A stretch of DNA of 64,000 nt from an uncultured Bacteroidales bacterium (GCA_937910305.1 CALEPS010000167.1:7400-71399); one strand, 5' to 3'. Numbered from the stretch's first letter, positions 9,464 to 19,227 are shown. Notes: generated from the sequence alone by a model not told the origin. Translations and numbers: made by a program.

Positions 9464-9487
9464 AACATATAAAAAATATCAAATCAT

Positions 9488-10087
9488 ATGAAAGCAATTA
9501 GATTATTCTGTTTGATAGCAGCAGCGATACTTGCTGCCTGCACTTCCCAAAACGAGAAAATAGCAAGTGAACAAAAGGCCAATGGCTTTATGGACTTGGC
9601 GCGTGCGCGTTTTGCGGTACGTGAGTACGCCCAAACGCCTGTTGAGCAAGCAAAGATTGATTCTATTCTGGAGGCAGGACGGCTGGCTCCCACGGCAAAG
9701 AACGTACAGCCCCAACATATCTATGTGCTGCAAAGTCCTGAAGCGATCGCTAAGATCAACGAACTGACCCGCTGCGCGTACCATGCTCCGGTGGTTTTCC
9801 TGGTTTGCTATGATACGGAACTCGTTTGGACCAAAGACGGAGAGAATTCAGGCAATATGGATTGCTCGATCGTAGGAACACATATGATGATGGAAGCTAC
9901 GGAATTAGGTCTGGGCACATGCTGGGTGAAGTGGTTTGATCCGGCGGAAGTAGCTGCTGCATTTGATCTGCCGGCTAATCATAAACCCTCGTTCCTCCTG
10001 CCCTGCGGCTATGCTGCAGAAGGGGTGCAACCTCATGCTAACCATTTCAGCAGAAAGCCTCTCAGCGAGACCGTAACCTATAAATAA
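9488..10087 (+). CDS. Nitroreductase-family protein with lipoprotein signal
   Basis: 199 residues. Residues 1-19 (MKAIRLFCLIAAAILAACT) form a lipoprotein signal with the lipobox AAC. The rest is a compact nitroreductase fold: ARFAVREYAQTPVEQ (FMN-binding RxSxRxF equivalent), LAPTAKNVQPQHIYV, and TELGLGTCWVKWF near the end. The family is normally cytoplasmic and flavin-dependent; a lipoprotein signal would place this one in the periplasm or at a membrane surface. Known homologues with such a leader occur in Bacteroidetes, but the substrate is unknown. Confidence 0.85.
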   Translation: MKAIRLFCLIAAAILAACTSQNEKIASEQKANGFMDLARARFAVREYAQTPVEQAKIDSILEAGRLAPTAKNVQPQHIYVLQSPEAIAKINELTRCAYHAPVVFLVCYDTELVWTKDGENSGNMDCSIVGTHMMMEATELGLGTCWVKWFDPAEVAAAFDLPANHKPSFLLPCGYAAEGVQPHANHFSRKPLSETVTYK

Positions 10088-10104
10088 CAGGGTTTCAAGA
10101 AGAT

Positions 10105-11217
10105 ATGAAAAAGCTATTATACCTCTTTGCAGCAACGGCGATGTTTGTTGGCTGCGCAAAAACAAACGATCAAATGGTAAATGAACATATGATAAACGAA
10201 TCATGGGACAAAGTGTTCCCGAAATCCGAGAAGGTAGAGCATAAGAAAGTCACCTTCCATAACCGTTTTGGTATAACCTTGGTTGCCGACTACTACGCGC
10301 CGAAAAACGCACAAGGCAAACTTCCTGCGCTCGCGGTATCCGGTCCTTTCGGGGCGGTCAAAGAGCAGTCGTCTGGTCTCTATGCCCAGCACATGGCGGA
10401 GCTGGGTTTCATCGCTATCGCTTTTGACCCTTCTTACACAGGCGAGTCAAGCGGTGAACCGCGAAGAATGGCTTCGCCGGATCTCAACACAGAGGACTTT
10501 CTGGCGGCAGTCGATTTTCTTTCTACCCTGCCCGAAGCGGATGAGAAACAAATCGGTATTATTGGTATCTGCGGATGGGGAGGTATGGCGATCAACGCTG
10601 CCGCACTTGACCCGCGCATCAAAGGAACGGTGGCTGTAACGATGTACGACATGTCGAAAGTCAGCCGCGAAGGGTATTTCGGCTCTACGGATAGCAAAGA
10701 GGCACGTATGGAGCAACGCCGTGCTATGGCTGCGCAACGGACTGAGGACTATAAAAACGGAACTTACAAACGCGCAGGAGGAGTCATTGACCCGCTGCCG
10801 GAGGATGCACCTTGGTTTGTGAAGGATTACCATGCCTATTATAAATGCCCGCGCGGGTACCATGAGCGCAGCGGAAACTCGACCGACGGATGGAATGTTA
10901 TCGGGTGCCAGTCGTTTATGAACATGCCTTTGCTGTCATATGCAAACGAGATTGAGACACCTGTCTTGCTCATTCATGGAGAGAAAGCACACAGCCGCTA
11001 TTTCAGCGAGTATGCCTTTGAGAAAATGACGGGCACAAGTTTGAAACCGGAGCAAGTCACGCCTTGTGGAACGGAAAACAAGAGCATAAAAATCGGCAAC
11101 AAGGAATTGCTTGTTATCCCGGGGGCCAGCCATGTTGATTTATACGACGATGTCGCGGGAGTTATACCATATGACAAGATAGCAGATTTTTTCAATAAAG
11201 CATTTTTGGATAAATAA
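10105..11217 (+). CDS. Alpha/beta hydrolase lipoprotein, dienelactone-hydrolase-like
   Basis: 370 residues. The leader [17 protein letters not shown] ends in a lipobox (FVGC). The hydrolase core has [16 protein letters not shown] near residue 150, where the nucleophile-elbow position is Cys (G-x-C-x-G) as in dienelactone hydrolases rather than Ser. The general His is likely in [10 protein letters not shown] near 335. A cap region lies at about 190-270. It shares an operon with the flavin reductase and nitroreductase, so a periplasmic detoxification role is possible, but this is inference. Confidence 0.83.
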   Translation: MKKLLYLFAATAMFVGCAKTNDQMVNEHMINESWDKVFPKSEKVEHKKVTFHNRFGITLVADYYAPKNAQGKLPALAVSGPFGAVKEQSSGLYAQHMAELGFIAIAFDPSYTGESSGEPRRMASPDLNTEDFLAAVDFLSTLPEADEKQIGIIGICGWGGMAINAAALDPRIKGTVAVTMYDMSKVSREGYFGSTDSKEARMEQRRAMAAQRTEDYKNGTYKRAGGVIDPLPEDAPWFVKDYHAYYKCPRGYHERSGNSTDGWNVIGCQSFMNMPLLSYANEIETPVLLIHGEKAHSRYFSEYAFEKMTGTSLKPEQVTPCGTENKSIKIGNKELLVIPGASHVDLYDDVAGVIPYDKIADFFNKAFLDK

Positions 11218-11249
11218 TTTGCACATGTCGAAAAAAAGCAGTACCTTTG
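11218..11249 (+). promoter_or_regulatory. Bacteroidetes-type promoter for valS
   Basis: TTTGC at 11218-11222 and TACCTTTG at 11242-11249, 19 bases apart; it begins at the stop codon of the hydrolase gene. The start near 11255 supports the ATG at 11295. Confidence 0.87.
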
Positions 11250-11263
11250 CACGCTTTTTATGC

Positions 11264-11294
11264 AATCGTAAATTGTAAAATCGTAAATAATTTT
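11264..11294. repeat. ATCGTAAAT-type junction repeat in the valS leader
   Basis: Two copies of AATCGTAAAT plus a degenerate AATTGTAAA copy fill the leader immediately before the valS ATG. Confidence 0.7.
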
Positions 11295-14036
11295 ATGGAC
11301 TCTAAGTACAATCCTACTGAAATCGAAGCCCGCTGGTATCAATACTGGCTGGACAATAAACTCTTTCATAGCGAGCCGGACGGACGCGAACCTTACACGA
11401 TTGTTATTCCGCCGCCCAATGTGACAGGAGTACTCCATATGGGGCATGTGCTCAACGAGACGATTCAGGATATCCTCGTCCGCCGTGCACGGCTGGAAGG
11501 CAAGAACGCTTGCTGGGTGCCGGGTACCGACCATGCTTCCATTGCTACCGAGGCAAAGGTCATCAAACGCCTCAAGGAACAAGGTATCAACAAATCGGAC
11601 CTTACGCGTGAACAGTTCCTTAAGCACGCTTGGGACTGGACCGACGAACACGGAGGTATCATTCTCAAACAGCTCCGCAAACTGGGTTGTTCGTGCGACT
11701 GGGATCGTACTTCTTTCACCATGGATGAGACCCGTTCCAAAGCGGTCATTCATGTTTTCTGCGATCTCTATAAAAAAGGCCTGATTTACCGCGGTCTGCG
11801 CATGGTCAACTGGGATCCGGAGCGCCAGACAGCCCTCTCGGACGAGGAGGTCATCTATCATGACGAGCATAACAAGTTCTACTACCTGCGCTACAAAGTG
11901 GCAGAACCAGGTGTCACCAACCCTGAGACCGGAGCCGACTACGCTGTAGTGGCTACCACCCGTCCGGAGACTATCTTCGGCGATATAGCTGTCTGCATCA
12001 ACCCGAAGGAGGAGAAGAACCAGTGGCTCAAAGGCAAACATGTCATCGTGCCGGGTGTAGGACGCGTCATTCCGATCATCGAGGACCGCTACGTAGAGAT
12101 CGGTTTCGGTACCGGATGCCTCAAAGTGACGCCGGCGCACGATGTGAACGACTACGCCCTCGGACAGAAATACAACCTCAAGACCATCGATATCTTCACG
12201 CCGGACGCCCATCTGAATATGGACACGGTAGAGGAAGAGTTGCAGCCTAATGTACGCAAATACCACGGCATGGACCGTTTCGACTGCCGCAAGCAGATTG
12301 TGGAGGACCTCAAAGCGCTCAACCTCGTGGAGAAGATAGAGGACTACGACAATAAAGTAGGTTACTCGGAGCGCACGAATGTACCTATCGAGCCGCGGTT
12401 GAGTCTCCAATGGTTCGTGAAGATGCAGCACTTCGCAGACATCGCGCTGCCGCCGGTGATGAACGACGAGATAGTCTTCTATCCCGCAAAATATAAGAAC
12501 ACCTACCGCAACTGGCTGGAGAACATCAAAGACTGGTGTATCAGCCGTCAGCTCTGGTGGGGGCATCGTATTCCGGCATGGTATGACGCGGAACTTCTCG
12601 CCCAAACAGGCCTGGAGAACTACCCGGAGGACAAGATTATCGTAGCCGAAAGTTTGGAGGAAGCGCAACGGCTTTCGACTTTGGACTTTGGACTTTCGAC
12701 TAATCTCGTTCAGGACGAAGGTGCGCTGGATACATGGTTCAGTTCGTGGCTCTGGCCGATCAGTCTCTTTGACGGCATTGAGAAACCGGGCAACAAGGAG
12801 ATCAACTATTACTACCCCACCGCAGACCTTGTTACCGGACCGGATATCATCTTCTTCTGGGTAGCACGTATGATCATGGCGGGTTATGAATACGTAGGCA
12901 AAATGCCGTTCAAGCATGTCTATTTCACAGGTATTGTGCGTGACAAACTGGGACGTAAGATGTCTAAATCGCTCGGAAACAGTCCCGATCCGCTGGACCT
13001 CATCGAGCGTTTCGGCGCTGACGGCGTGCGGATGGGTATTCTGCTCTCTGCGCCGGCAGGAAACGACATCCTCTACGACGACTCGCTCTGCGAACAGGGA
13101 CGTAATTTCTGCAACAAGATTTGGAACTGCTTCCGCCTTGTCAAAGGCTGGGAAGTAAATGACCAAATGGAAAATGACCAAGCGGTAAATGCCCAAGCGG
13201 TCGCATGGTTCGATGCCAAACTTAGCGAGACCGAAGCTGAGGTGGCGGATTTGTTCGGCAAATACCGTCTCTCCGAAGCACTCATGGCTATCTACAAACT
13301 CTATACGGATGAGTTCAGCGGCTGGTATCTGGAGATGATCAAGCCGGCTTACCAACAGCCGATTGACCGCGCTACATACGAAGCCACGCTGGCATTCTTT
13401 GACCGTCTCTTGAAACTGCTCCACCCCTTCATGCCGTTCATCACAGAGGAACTCTGGCACGAACTCTATACCCGCAAAGAGGGTGAATCGATCATGGTTA
13501 GTACGCCAAATCAGACTGGCGAGACACTAACGAGAGACTACCGAACAGAGACAAATACGAGAGAGAACCGGCGGCAATCAGAGGATATCTTAGCTCAAAT
13601 TGAGAACCTCAAAGCCATCGTTTCCGGTGTCCGTAACATCCGTGCATCGAAAAACATCCCGCAAAAGGAGACGCTGACACTCTATTTCGACGGTGCTGAC
13701 AACTACGAATTCGCCGGACTCCTGCAGAAACTCGCAAACGTAGCAATCGCCATGCATGGCGATTCAAACGCCAACTGCGCGAAGTTCATCGTCGGCACAA
13801 CCGAGTTCGCTATTCCGATGGACAAGTTCATCAACGTGGACGAGGAGTTGAAGAAACTGGAAGCGGATCTCGCTCACCAGCAGGGATTCCTCCGCGGCGT
13901 AATGGCAAAACTGTCCAACGAGCGTTTCGTGGCGAATGCCAAACCGGAGATTGTGGAACTGGAGCGCAAGAAAAAAGCAGATGCCGAATCACGTATCGCA
14001 TCTCTTGAAGAAGCAATCAAAGCACTCAAAGGCTAA
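11295..14036 (+). CDS. valS: Valyl-tRNA synthetase
   Basis: 913 residues from ATG 11295, chosen because the promoter and a junction repeat lie upstream of it. Class I synthetase that charges tRNA-Val. [13 protein letters not shown] near 34-46 is the HIGH motif and [10 protein letters not shown] near 553 the KMSKS loop. The editing (CP1) domain lies between (about 190-330, with [10 protein letters not shown]). A C-terminal coiled-coil arm (about 850-913, [14 protein letters not shown]) is present. Two or three in-frame insertions of short repeated words occur: near residue 462-472 ([10 protein letters not shown]), 620-635 ([15 protein letters not shown]) and 740-760. They look like junction-type repeats tolerated in surface loops. 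Confidence 0.97.
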   Translation: MDSKYNPTEIEARWYQYWLDNKLFHSEPDGREPYTIVIPPPNVTGVLHMGHVLNETIQDILVRRARLEGKNACWVPGTDHASIATEAKVIKRLKEQGINKSDLTREQFLKHAWDWTDEHGGIILKQLRKLGCSCDWDRTSFTMDETRSKAVIHVFCDLYKKGLIYRGLRMVNWDPERQTALSDEEVIYHDEHNKFYYLRYKVAEPGVTNPETGADYAVVATTRPETIFGDIAVCINPKEEKNQWLKGKHVIVPGVGRVIPIIEDRYVEIGFGTGCLKVTPAHDVNDYALGQKYNLKTIDIFTPDAHLNMDTVEEELQPNVRKYHGMDRFDCRKQIVEDLKALNLVEKIEDYDNKVGYSERTNVPIEPRLSLQWFVKMQHFADIALPPVMNDEIVFYPAKYKNTYRNWLENIKDWCISRQLWWGHRIPAWYDAELLAQTGLENYPEDKIIVAESLEEAQRLSTLDFGLSTNLVQDEGALDTWFSSWLWPISLFDGIEKPGNKEINYYYPTADLVTGPDIIFFWVARMIMAGYEYVGKMPFKHVYFTGIVRDKLGRKMSKSLGNSPDPLDLIERFGADGVRMGILLSAPAGNDILYDDSLCEQGRNFCNKIWNCFRLVKGWEVNDQMENDQAVNAQAVAWFDAKLSETEAEVADLFGKYRLSEALMAIYKLYTDEFSGWYLEMIKPAYQQPIDRATYEATLAFFDRLLKLLHPFMPFITEELWHELYTRKEGESIMVSTPNQTGETLTRDYRTETNTRENRRQSEDILAQIENLKAIVSGVRNIRASKNIPQKETLTLYFDGADNYEFAGLLQKLANVAIAMHGDSNANCAKFIVGTTEFAIPMDKFINVDEELKKLEADLAHQQGFLRGVMAKLSNERFVANAKPEIVELERKKKADAESRIASLEEAIKALKG
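12675..12706. repeat. In-frame word repeat inside valS
   Basis: GACTTTGGACTTTGGACTTTCGAC-type repeats add about ten codons to valS between the editing and catalytic halves without breaking the frame. Confidence 0.7.
13158..13200. repeat. Second in-frame word repeat inside valS
   Basis: Four degenerate copies of a 12-base word like AAATGACCAAGCGGT encode [13 protein letters not shown] units, in frame, at the start of the anticodon-binding part. Confidence 0.7.
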
Positions 14037-14063
14037 TAGCAAAGATTCCTCCTCCCTCAAAAC

Positions 14064-14120
14064 AACTAAAACTACTAGAACTACTAGGACTACTAGAACT
14101 ACTAGGACTACTAGAACTAC
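14064..14120. repeat. ACTACTAGA/G tandem repeat
   Basis: Six or seven imperfect nine-base units (ACTACTAGA, ACTACTAGG, ACTAAAACT) between the valS stop and its terminator. Confidence 0.9.
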
Positions 14121-14155
14121 AAAAAACAGACGCACTCAAATGCGTCTGTTTTATT
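14121..14155 (+). terminator. Intrinsic terminator after valS
   Basis: A 12-bp perfect stem (AAAACAGACGCA with TGCGTCTGTTTT, loop CTCAAA) followed by a T-rich stretch. Confidence 0.92.
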
Positions 14156-14352
14156 ATCCCTCTAACCCTCTAATCCCCTAATCCTTTCACTTCATACATA
14201 CATCCTTCCACCTTTCCCCATCGAATGCTGATCGTATGCTCATCGGTTGCTCATCGTATGCTCTACCCGACATCGATCTACCCAAAGTTCTACGACGTTC
14301 TTTTTATTGAATTTTCTCCCCCTTTAGGGGGTTGGGGGGCTTTTTCTCCCTT
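14156..14352. other. Intergenic stretch with word repeats and a C/G-rich CCCCTTTAGGGGG element
   Basis: Between the valS terminator and the next gene (over 300 bases without a gene counting the repeat) I see three or four copies of a CATCGTATGCT-like word at 14,219-14,262. At 14,320-14,352 there is a CCCCCTTTAGGGGGTTGGGGGG element followed by a second CCCTTTCAGGGGAGG copy, an inverted pair of a type common between Bacteroidales genes. No open frame here looks coding. Confidence 0.6.
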
Positions 14353-14700
14353 TCAGGGGAGGTCGGGAGAGGTCTTGCTCAATTCATGTTTGATGTAGTC
14401 ATACAATCGCCCTTGTATCGGCTTGTTGTATTTGCGTGCCTTCCCTACAGCCTCGTCATAACGCGCCTGCCATTCTGCCTTACGAACCGGATCATGCAGG
14501 ATGGCTTTCGTCTCGGTCATCAATGCCTTGAACCGTAGTGCTGTGGGTAGAGAGGCTTTCTTTTTCTTGGTCGCCTTACTCAATTCCGGCTTCTGACATA
14601 TAGCGGCCCACTCATAGTTGCCTGGAATATGCCGCGCATAGTGCCAACTATCCACATGCCCCTGTAAATCATCCACCAAACTTGTCCATTTTGCTTTCAT
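14353..14700 (-). CDS. Small basic protein of unknown function
   Basis: 115 residues from ATG 14700 (MKAKWTSLVDD). The protein is rich in Lys, Trp and Tyr, with WHYARHIPGNYEWAAI near 25-40 and a KKKK patch near 52; no membrane segment or signal. A TATCTTTG -7 box lies at 14712-14705, only a few bases before this ATG, so the message would be nearly leaderless; a later start is possible. Family not recognised. It stands between valS and a decayed phage cassette and may be accessory. Confidence 0.55.
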   Translation of the reverse strand: MKAKWTSLVDDLQGHVDSWHYARHIPGNYEWAAICQKPELSKATKKKKASLPTALRFKALMTETKAILHDPVRKAEWQARYDEAVGKARKYNKPIQGRLYDYIKHELSKTSPDLP

Positions 14701-14883
14701 GCTGCAAAGATACAACAAAAAAATGACATTTCCAAATTTTCACCTTCAGAAATGTCATAAAATGGGATTTTTACCGCTTTGACTTTGTTCATTGCACCAG
14801 GACTATTTTGGAATAGTGATAGTGTATGACATGACACGAATAGTTTGGGTGATGTAGAAAGCGCCAAAAACTATGCAGAATAA

Positions 14884-15108
14884 AACGCCAAAGACACCGC
14901 CGGTTGCATCCTTGTCGGACAACTCTCCGGCACTATGCTCATACACTCGCGCACTTTCGAACATGACCTGATTGCCAAACTTCAAAAACACCCCTACGAT
15001 GAACACTATATTGAAATCACCACTCCGGACCGTTTCTATACTGAACATTGCAGCAGTACTCATGCTCTTGCCTGCTTGTTCAACGGCGCACGGTTTGACC
15101 TCGACTGA
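14884..15108 (+). pseudogene. DUF5675-like endolysin-associated protein, C-terminal remnant
   Basis: An open stretch begins right after an in-frame TAA (14881-14883) and has no start codon. Its first residues, NAKDTAGCILVGQ, match the conserved end of DUF5675 proteins found in phage lysis regions (NT.KDTEGCILVG). The rest continues IHSRTFEHDLIAKLQ and ends at TGA 15106. The N-terminal two thirds are gone. It overlaps the start of the next remnant, as in intact phage lysis cassettes. Confidence 0.65.
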
Positions 15109-15447
15109 CAACCGTCAGCAGCTCTCCAACCTCTACCACCGCGACAGCATCTATCTTCATGACAGCGCAGCAGTAATGCATAAAAAAGGAAACTCCAACA
15201 ATGCGCTTGCGCATGCTCCAACAACCGCAGGTGTTCAAACAGGCAAAGCCGTTCCCACTCATACACCCGTTGGCGCGAAAAAGAGGGCATCCGTACCGAC
15301 ACTATCCAAGTAGAAACCACCCGCTCCGAGACCGTCCAAGTCCGCTATGTACCGTCCTTCTACAAGTACTGCACCGCCTTTGCCCTTCTTGTGTTCCTTG
15401 CCCTCTTGCTCCGTTTTGCATGGTGGCTCTATCGACACTTCCATTAG
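14999..15447 (+). pseudogene. Frameshifted phage lysis lipoprotein (spanin-like)
   Basis: Frame one starts at ATG 14999 with a lipoprotein signal (MNTILKSPLRTVSILNIAA then LMLLPAC) and runs to SIYLHDSAAVMHKKG. After a run of six A at 15182-15187 the likely continuation is the -1 frame: WREKEGIRTDTIQVETT, then VQVRYVPSFYKYC, a membrane segment (FALLVFLALLL) and WWLYRHFH, ending at TAG 15445. The two halves together have the lipoprotein plus C-terminal membrane anchor layout of Bacteroidetes phage lysis proteins. A single base change in the A run would join them; programmed slippage is less likely. Confidence 0.6.
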
Positions 15448-15880
15448 TTGCTTGGACTGCCTTTTGTTGGATTGATTTTTCTCTTTCCCCAATAAGGTGT
15501 GCGCAAGCGCACGGTGTTCTTTGACATATTGTTTTCTCCCCCCCCAATAAGGTGTTCGTTACTCTCACGGCTTTGGATGATAAAATGCCTGTCAGGACAA
15601 AGAGAGCGGATACTTTTTTATGCACGCGCATGTACGCGCAATCCTTAATTGTAATTAGCCGCTGAAATTATCAAACCGTATATCGGCATCATCCACACCA
15701 AGGGAGTGGAGCAGGTCGATGACCAAGACATCCGCTTCGATAACTTCGGAGGATAAGACCTCTATTGGATATTACATAAAGAACGCGTGTACACATGTAT
15801 GCGCGTTCTTTATGTCGGATGAGATTCTTTCTATTGCAGAGAATCCAAATAAGATGGTATAGTCCTATACTATCCTACTG
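15448..15880. other. Phage-remnant intergenic region with a duplicated element and a hairpin
   Basis: No intact gene in this 430-base gap. CCCCAATAAGGTGT occurs twice, at 15,487 and 15,542, 55 bases apart; the first copy runs into a GTGCGCAAGCGCAC palindrome. An open stretch of about 24 codons ending at TAA 15754 reads TKGVEQVDDQDIRFDNFGG and may be the tail of another phage gene. Confidence 0.5.
15775..15814. terminator. Strong hairpin, likely terminator
   Basis: A perfect 13-bp stem (CATAAAGAACGCG with CGCGTTCTTTATG) around a 14-base loop. It ends the phage remnant on the plus strand and faces the stop of the minus-strand gene at 15881. Confidence 0.75.
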
Positions 15881-16783
15881 CTAAAACCAATTAAACTGCA
15901 TAAAATTAATAGCAATACCAAACCTTGCATCCCATTGAAATCTTATACTCTTTTCTATGGTTCCACCAAGTCCTGCCCCTATATAGAAACCGAAGACACC
16001 TGTATTTCCCACAAAGAAAGTAGAACTAAAATCCGCTAACATTGAGCACGGAGCATAAGTCGTTGTTCTTCCGACAACAAGAGCCGTGGTAATGTCATAT
16101 TCTAAATCCAACCAATCTCCTTGATACATTGCTGTAAAACCGATACCCGCATTCCATGTCATTTTGTCAATAGACATAGTCCGTTTTCCCGTATTCGGAT
16201 CTATAGGCATGGAACGGTCTCGATAGCAAACCCAGTCATACCCAACTCCTCCAAATGCGGTAAAGCCCATACCATGTCCGACATGTAATTTCAAGTCAAC
16301 ATATTCGCCCCACAAAGGACTAAAACCGACTCTTAAATGAAGATTCGGATAGAACTCCGGCATATTGCGCTCGTCCCAAACATATGGTCCAGAATCTCTC
16401 TCCTTCTTTTCTTTCCTTGGCCAGTTACTGCTTGACGAAGAGGAATTATTGTAACCATCAGAAGAGCTTGATGATGAATATACACCCGTTATATTATAAT
16501 AATGGTGCACATAGTTACCTTTCGAGCCAGAATTAGAATCGTATGTGTGCCTATATATACAATTATATCCATGAGCATCCGTGATGGTTGCATTCGAGAT
16601 ACGGGTATAAGTGGTATATTGATATGAAGATATTGTTAGTGTCTTTCCTCCATAGTGCACGCGTATAGGTAGGGCAACGTTAGAACTGATTGTAAATGTT
16701 GTTCCATCAAAACGATTCTCACCCGCGGATACAGGAAATACTAATAAAAAACCACAAAGCAGAAACAATAAGCGATTTCTCAT
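15881..16783 (-). CDS. Secreted outer-membrane beta-barrel-like protein
   Basis: 300 residues with a signal peptide (MRNRLLFLLCGFLLVFPVSA). The N-terminal part (about 25-100) is Thr/Tyr-rich with IRVHYGGKTLTISSY. A Ser/Asn spacer (about 105-125) precedes a C-terminal half of alternating strands (LHLRVGFSPLWGEYVDLKLHVGHG, then GVGYDW, GIGFTAMY) ending in Phe, as in outer-membrane barrels. Family not named. It is the last gene of a minus-strand cluster of secreted proteins with low-GC codon use compared with the core genes. Confidence 0.7.
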   Translation of the reverse strand: MRNRLLFLLCGFLLVFPVSAGENRFDGTTFTISSNVALPIRVHYGGKTLTISSYQYTTYTRISNATITDAHGYNCIYRHTYDSNSGSKGNYVHHYYNITGVYSSSSSSDGYNNSSSSSSNWPRKEKKERDSGPYVWDERNMPEFYPNLHLRVGFSPLWGEYVDLKLHVGHGMGFTAFGGVGYDWVCYRDRSMPIDPNTGKRTMSIDKMTWNAGIGFTAMYQGDWLDLEYDITTALVVGRTTTYAPCSMLADFSSTFFVGNTGVFGFYIGAGLGGTIEKSIRFQWDARFGIAINFMQFNWF

Positions 16784-16825
16784 AACGAAACGTTGTTTTT
16801 GTTAATAATTATAATCCATAATATG

Positions 16826-17413
16826 CTATTTCTTCCATTTAGGTCTTGTTTGTCCCATCGGGAGACGGCCACCTTCTTTCCACTCATGGTCATAGTTACC
16901 ATTCTCGTCAATAAACGCGCCATGACAATATCCAAATCCGTCATACCATTTGACTTTGGCTCGTCCATTTCTAAACTCTTCAGCGTAGTCGTAAATAGGA
17001 GGAATAACAAAATGCCCAGACATATCAATATACCCGAATCTCCAATGGAAAATACTGGTGTTGTCCCATACCTTAACGACAGCTAAGCCTTCGTTAAAAT
17101 CATTTGCCCATTCAAACTTCAAAGGTATTACAATCTTGCCTTTCTCATTAATATAGCCTGCTCTGTATTTATCGCATAACACACTCCCTTTCTCCTTATG
17201 TACACCCTTGCGCTGAATAACATATGCCAGTCCGTCGTTGAAATACCCGGCATGTTCGTATTTGGGCTTGACCACCCACTTGTCACTGTTTTCATACTTG
17301 TAACCGAACAGACCAGTATAATCGTCCTGCACCGGAATTAGGTACTGAGCAAAAAGCCTATTACCTCCTAACATCAAGGTAATAACGCAAACAAATAAAA
17401 ATAAACGTTTCAT
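16826..17413 (-). CDS. WG/KWG-repeat secreted protein
   Basis: 195 residues with signal peptide (MKRLFLFVCVITLMLGGNRLFA). Three or four WG-type repeats follow: GYKYENSDKWVVKPKYEHAG, AGYINEKGKIVIPLKFEWAN, FGYIDMSGHFVIPPIYDYAE, and AFIDENGNY. These repeats make small beta units of unknown function in many secreted bacterial proteins. It lies 4 bases from the thioredoxin-FISUMP gene stop at 17418, so the two are probably co-transcribed. Confidence 0.82.
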   Translation of the reverse strand: MKRLFLFVCVITLMLGGNRLFAQYLIPVQDDYTGLFGYKYENSDKWVVKPKYEHAGYFNDGLAYVIQRKGVHKEKGSVLCDKYRAGYINEKGKIVIPLKFEWANDFNEGLAVVKVWDNTSIFHWRFGYIDMSGHFVIPPIYDYAEEFRNGRAKVKWYDGFGYCHGAFIDENGNYDHEWKEGGRLPMGQTRPKWKK

Positions 17414-17417
17414 GATT

Positions 17418-18512
17418 TTAATAGTTATACTTTACATCAATTACCGGGCGAATAGAAAATCCCATAAATCGTGCCCACTTTTGCACTGATACTTGTTCGT
17501 CAATGACTAAAGCATATGCAAATCTAGGATACTCATAATAATCAAAATAGGAATTCTCCGTGTAGAGCATGTCCATTGCCCACATATTGGCAGATACCTC
17601 TACTTCTACAAGTCCTTGATCTGTTTTACATCCGGCAAGAGGAAAGAATATCGCATTTTTCGTTTTTTCGCTATACGCAATACACCCATTAACACCTCGC
17701 AAATCAAATGCTTTCCATTTTGTGTTATCTACCAGTTCCACAAATTCCTCATGCAGAGGTAAGCGCCAATTACCACCCCATTTTTGCTTTGCCACATCAT
17801 CCGATACTTGTAGTCTATCAAATCGATCTATCTTGGGACCATATTTTTTGAAAAGGGGATTTTCGGAGTCATTAGGATATGCATGTTTATACGTATTCCA
17901 TGCGTATACACTTTTAGATTCAATCTCTCCCCAAGAATAATATTCTCCCATTTCTTGTGGAGAATATGCGCCGACATTACATGCTGCCCAAAGAGCTCTT
18001 GTTCCCATATCTACGGCACCTGATAAAGCCAGATGGTATTTTATACCGTCTATATCAATGATAGTGTCTGTGGAAATGGACGATACTCTTTGTTGGATAT
18101 TTTTCTTTCGTTGAGCATTGTTAAATTGGTTCAAAATAGAGATGCAAGAATCGCGCATTTCGTTATAAGGCATAAATCCGGCAATAGTTGCTTTTGAGTA
18201 GAAATTATTCCTCTCATCTCTTTCATAGATAAATTGTATCATTGGGATTGCTCCGTCTTGCGTCTCATAAGAGAACCAATCTTTCTCGCGATCGATATTC
18301 ACTTTATAGAACTCTATATCAGGGAATTCTCGGGCTAATTGAGATACTATTGTTGCTTGTTGTTTGCAAGGAGCACACCAGTTGGCATAAAATTCCAATA
18401 CAATAGGTTTAGTGATGTCCAGTTCATCCCATTCGTCCTCTGTAAGATTTCGCTGGCCATACGCTACAGAGATACCTATACATAATAGAAATAAAAGATA
18501 ATAGCGTTTCAT
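17418..18512 (-). CDS. Thioredoxin domain fused to a FISUMP-type domain, secreted
   Basis: 364 residues with a signal peptide (MKRYYLLFLLCIGISVAYG). Residues about 20-125 are a thioredoxin fold with EFYANWCAPCKQQA (WCxPC active site intact) and the cis-Pro loop DGAIPMIQF. Residues about 150-360 are a FISUMP-like domain: ALWAACNVGAYSPQEMGEYYSWGE, then WRLPLHEEFVELVD and a C-terminal FSIRPV. FISUMP domains are common in surface proteins of Bacteroidetes and Fibrobacteres. The fusion suggests a periplasmic or surface redox partner for the second domain; the role is unknown. The neighbouring lipoprotein carries the same second domain. Confidence 0.85.
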   Translation of the reverse strand: MKRYYLLFLLCIGISVAYGQRNLTEDEWDELDITKPIVLEFYANWCAPCKQQATIVSQLAREFPDIEFYKVNIDREKDWFSYETQDGAIPMIQFIYERDERNNFYSKATIAGFMPYNEMRDSCISILNQFNNAQRKKNIQQRVSSISTDTIIDIDGIKYHLALSGAVDMGTRALWAACNVGAYSPQEMGEYYSWGEIESKSVYAWNTYKHAYPNDSENPLFKKYGPKIDRFDRLQVSDDVAKQKWGGNWRLPLHEEFVELVDNTKWKAFDLRGVNGCIAYSEKTKNAIFFPLAGCKTDQGLVEVEVSANMWAMDMLYTENSYFDYYEYPRFAYALVIDEQVSVQKWARFMGFSIRPVIDVKYNY

Positions 18513-18543
18513 GACTACTAAAATTTGATTATATAGTTCAAAA

Positions 18544-19227
18544 TTATTTGCAAACAGCTCTTATAGAGAAGCCATTGTATCTATAGTCTGTGCGAACATA
18601 CCCATTACGCATGCCAACTGCTTCACGAGGGTAATCCGAATTTAAAGTTGAAGACCAATAATCACAATAACTGCCTTCACTATAATAGCGCATTCCATCA
18701 TATTTATGTCCTGCAGCAGGTAAGAAAATCGAATTACCATTAGAAGCGGTTACGAACATTCCATAAATATTATTTAGTTTTCCCCACTCCCAAGAACAAT
18801 TATCAATCAATTCTTGCCACTCTTCAGTAGTTGGTATTCTCCATTTTTTTCCCAACAGTTGGCTAGCGACGTCGTCTTGTTCTTCTAAAACAATAAGACT
18901 GTCGATATATCCATAGGATTCCTTCGTGTTGTATTTCCAAAATTCGTAACCATCTTTATCATTAGAAAAATCATAGGTGAACCAACTATATTCGGATTTT
19001 TTCCATATTTCGCCCCATGCGTAATAGCCACCATAGACATCAGGGCGAGTAGCACCAACATTTTTATCTGCCCATTTAACGCTTACCCCCATATCCACTG
19101 CGGTGACAGAACTTGATGTCCCAGAATCAGGGATTGGGGAATTTTCCTTTTCACTGCTGCAAGACTCCATCAATAAGCAAGCGCAGAGAATAAACACATT
19201 AACTAGCAAAAAAGACAATTTTTTCAT
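18544..19227 (-). CDS. FISUMP-domain lipoprotein
   Basis: 227 residues. Lipoprotein signal ending LLMESC, then a short Ser/Pro linker and one FISUMP domain: AVDMGVSVKWADKNVGA, GGYYAWGEIWKKSEYSW, WRIPTTEEWQELIDNC, and the closing GFSIRAVCK. Closely related in layout to the C-terminal part of the thioredoxin fusion next to it. A 27-base element shared with the leader of the next gene upstream (19,248-19,274) lies in its leader. Confidence 0.82.
   Translation of the reverse strand: MKKLSFLLVNVFILCACLLMESCSSEKENSPIPDSGTSSSVTAVDMGVSVKWADKNVGATRPDVYGGYYAWGEIWKKSEYSWFTYDFSNDKDGYEFWKYNTKESYGYIDSLIVLEEQDDVASQLLGKKWRIPTTEEWQELIDNCSWEWGKLNNIYGMFVTASNGNSIFLPAAGHKYDGMRYYSEGSYCDYWSSTLNSDYPREAVGMRNGYVRTDYRYNGFSIRAVCK

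Noticed and set aside
10998..13460. 820-codon open frame on the minus strand opposite valS
   Set aside because: Mirror of valS codon use; valS has all class I motifs and the antisense product has no family features.
14803..15111. 102-codon minus-strand frame
   Set aside because: Antisense to the DUF5675 and lipoprotein remnants, which carry recognisable motifs.
15179..15190. Programmed -1 frameshift at the A6G run
   Set aside because: The zero-frame register is T-AAA-AAA rather than the A-AAA-AAG heptamer, and the neighbouring gene is also a remnant, so decay is simpler.
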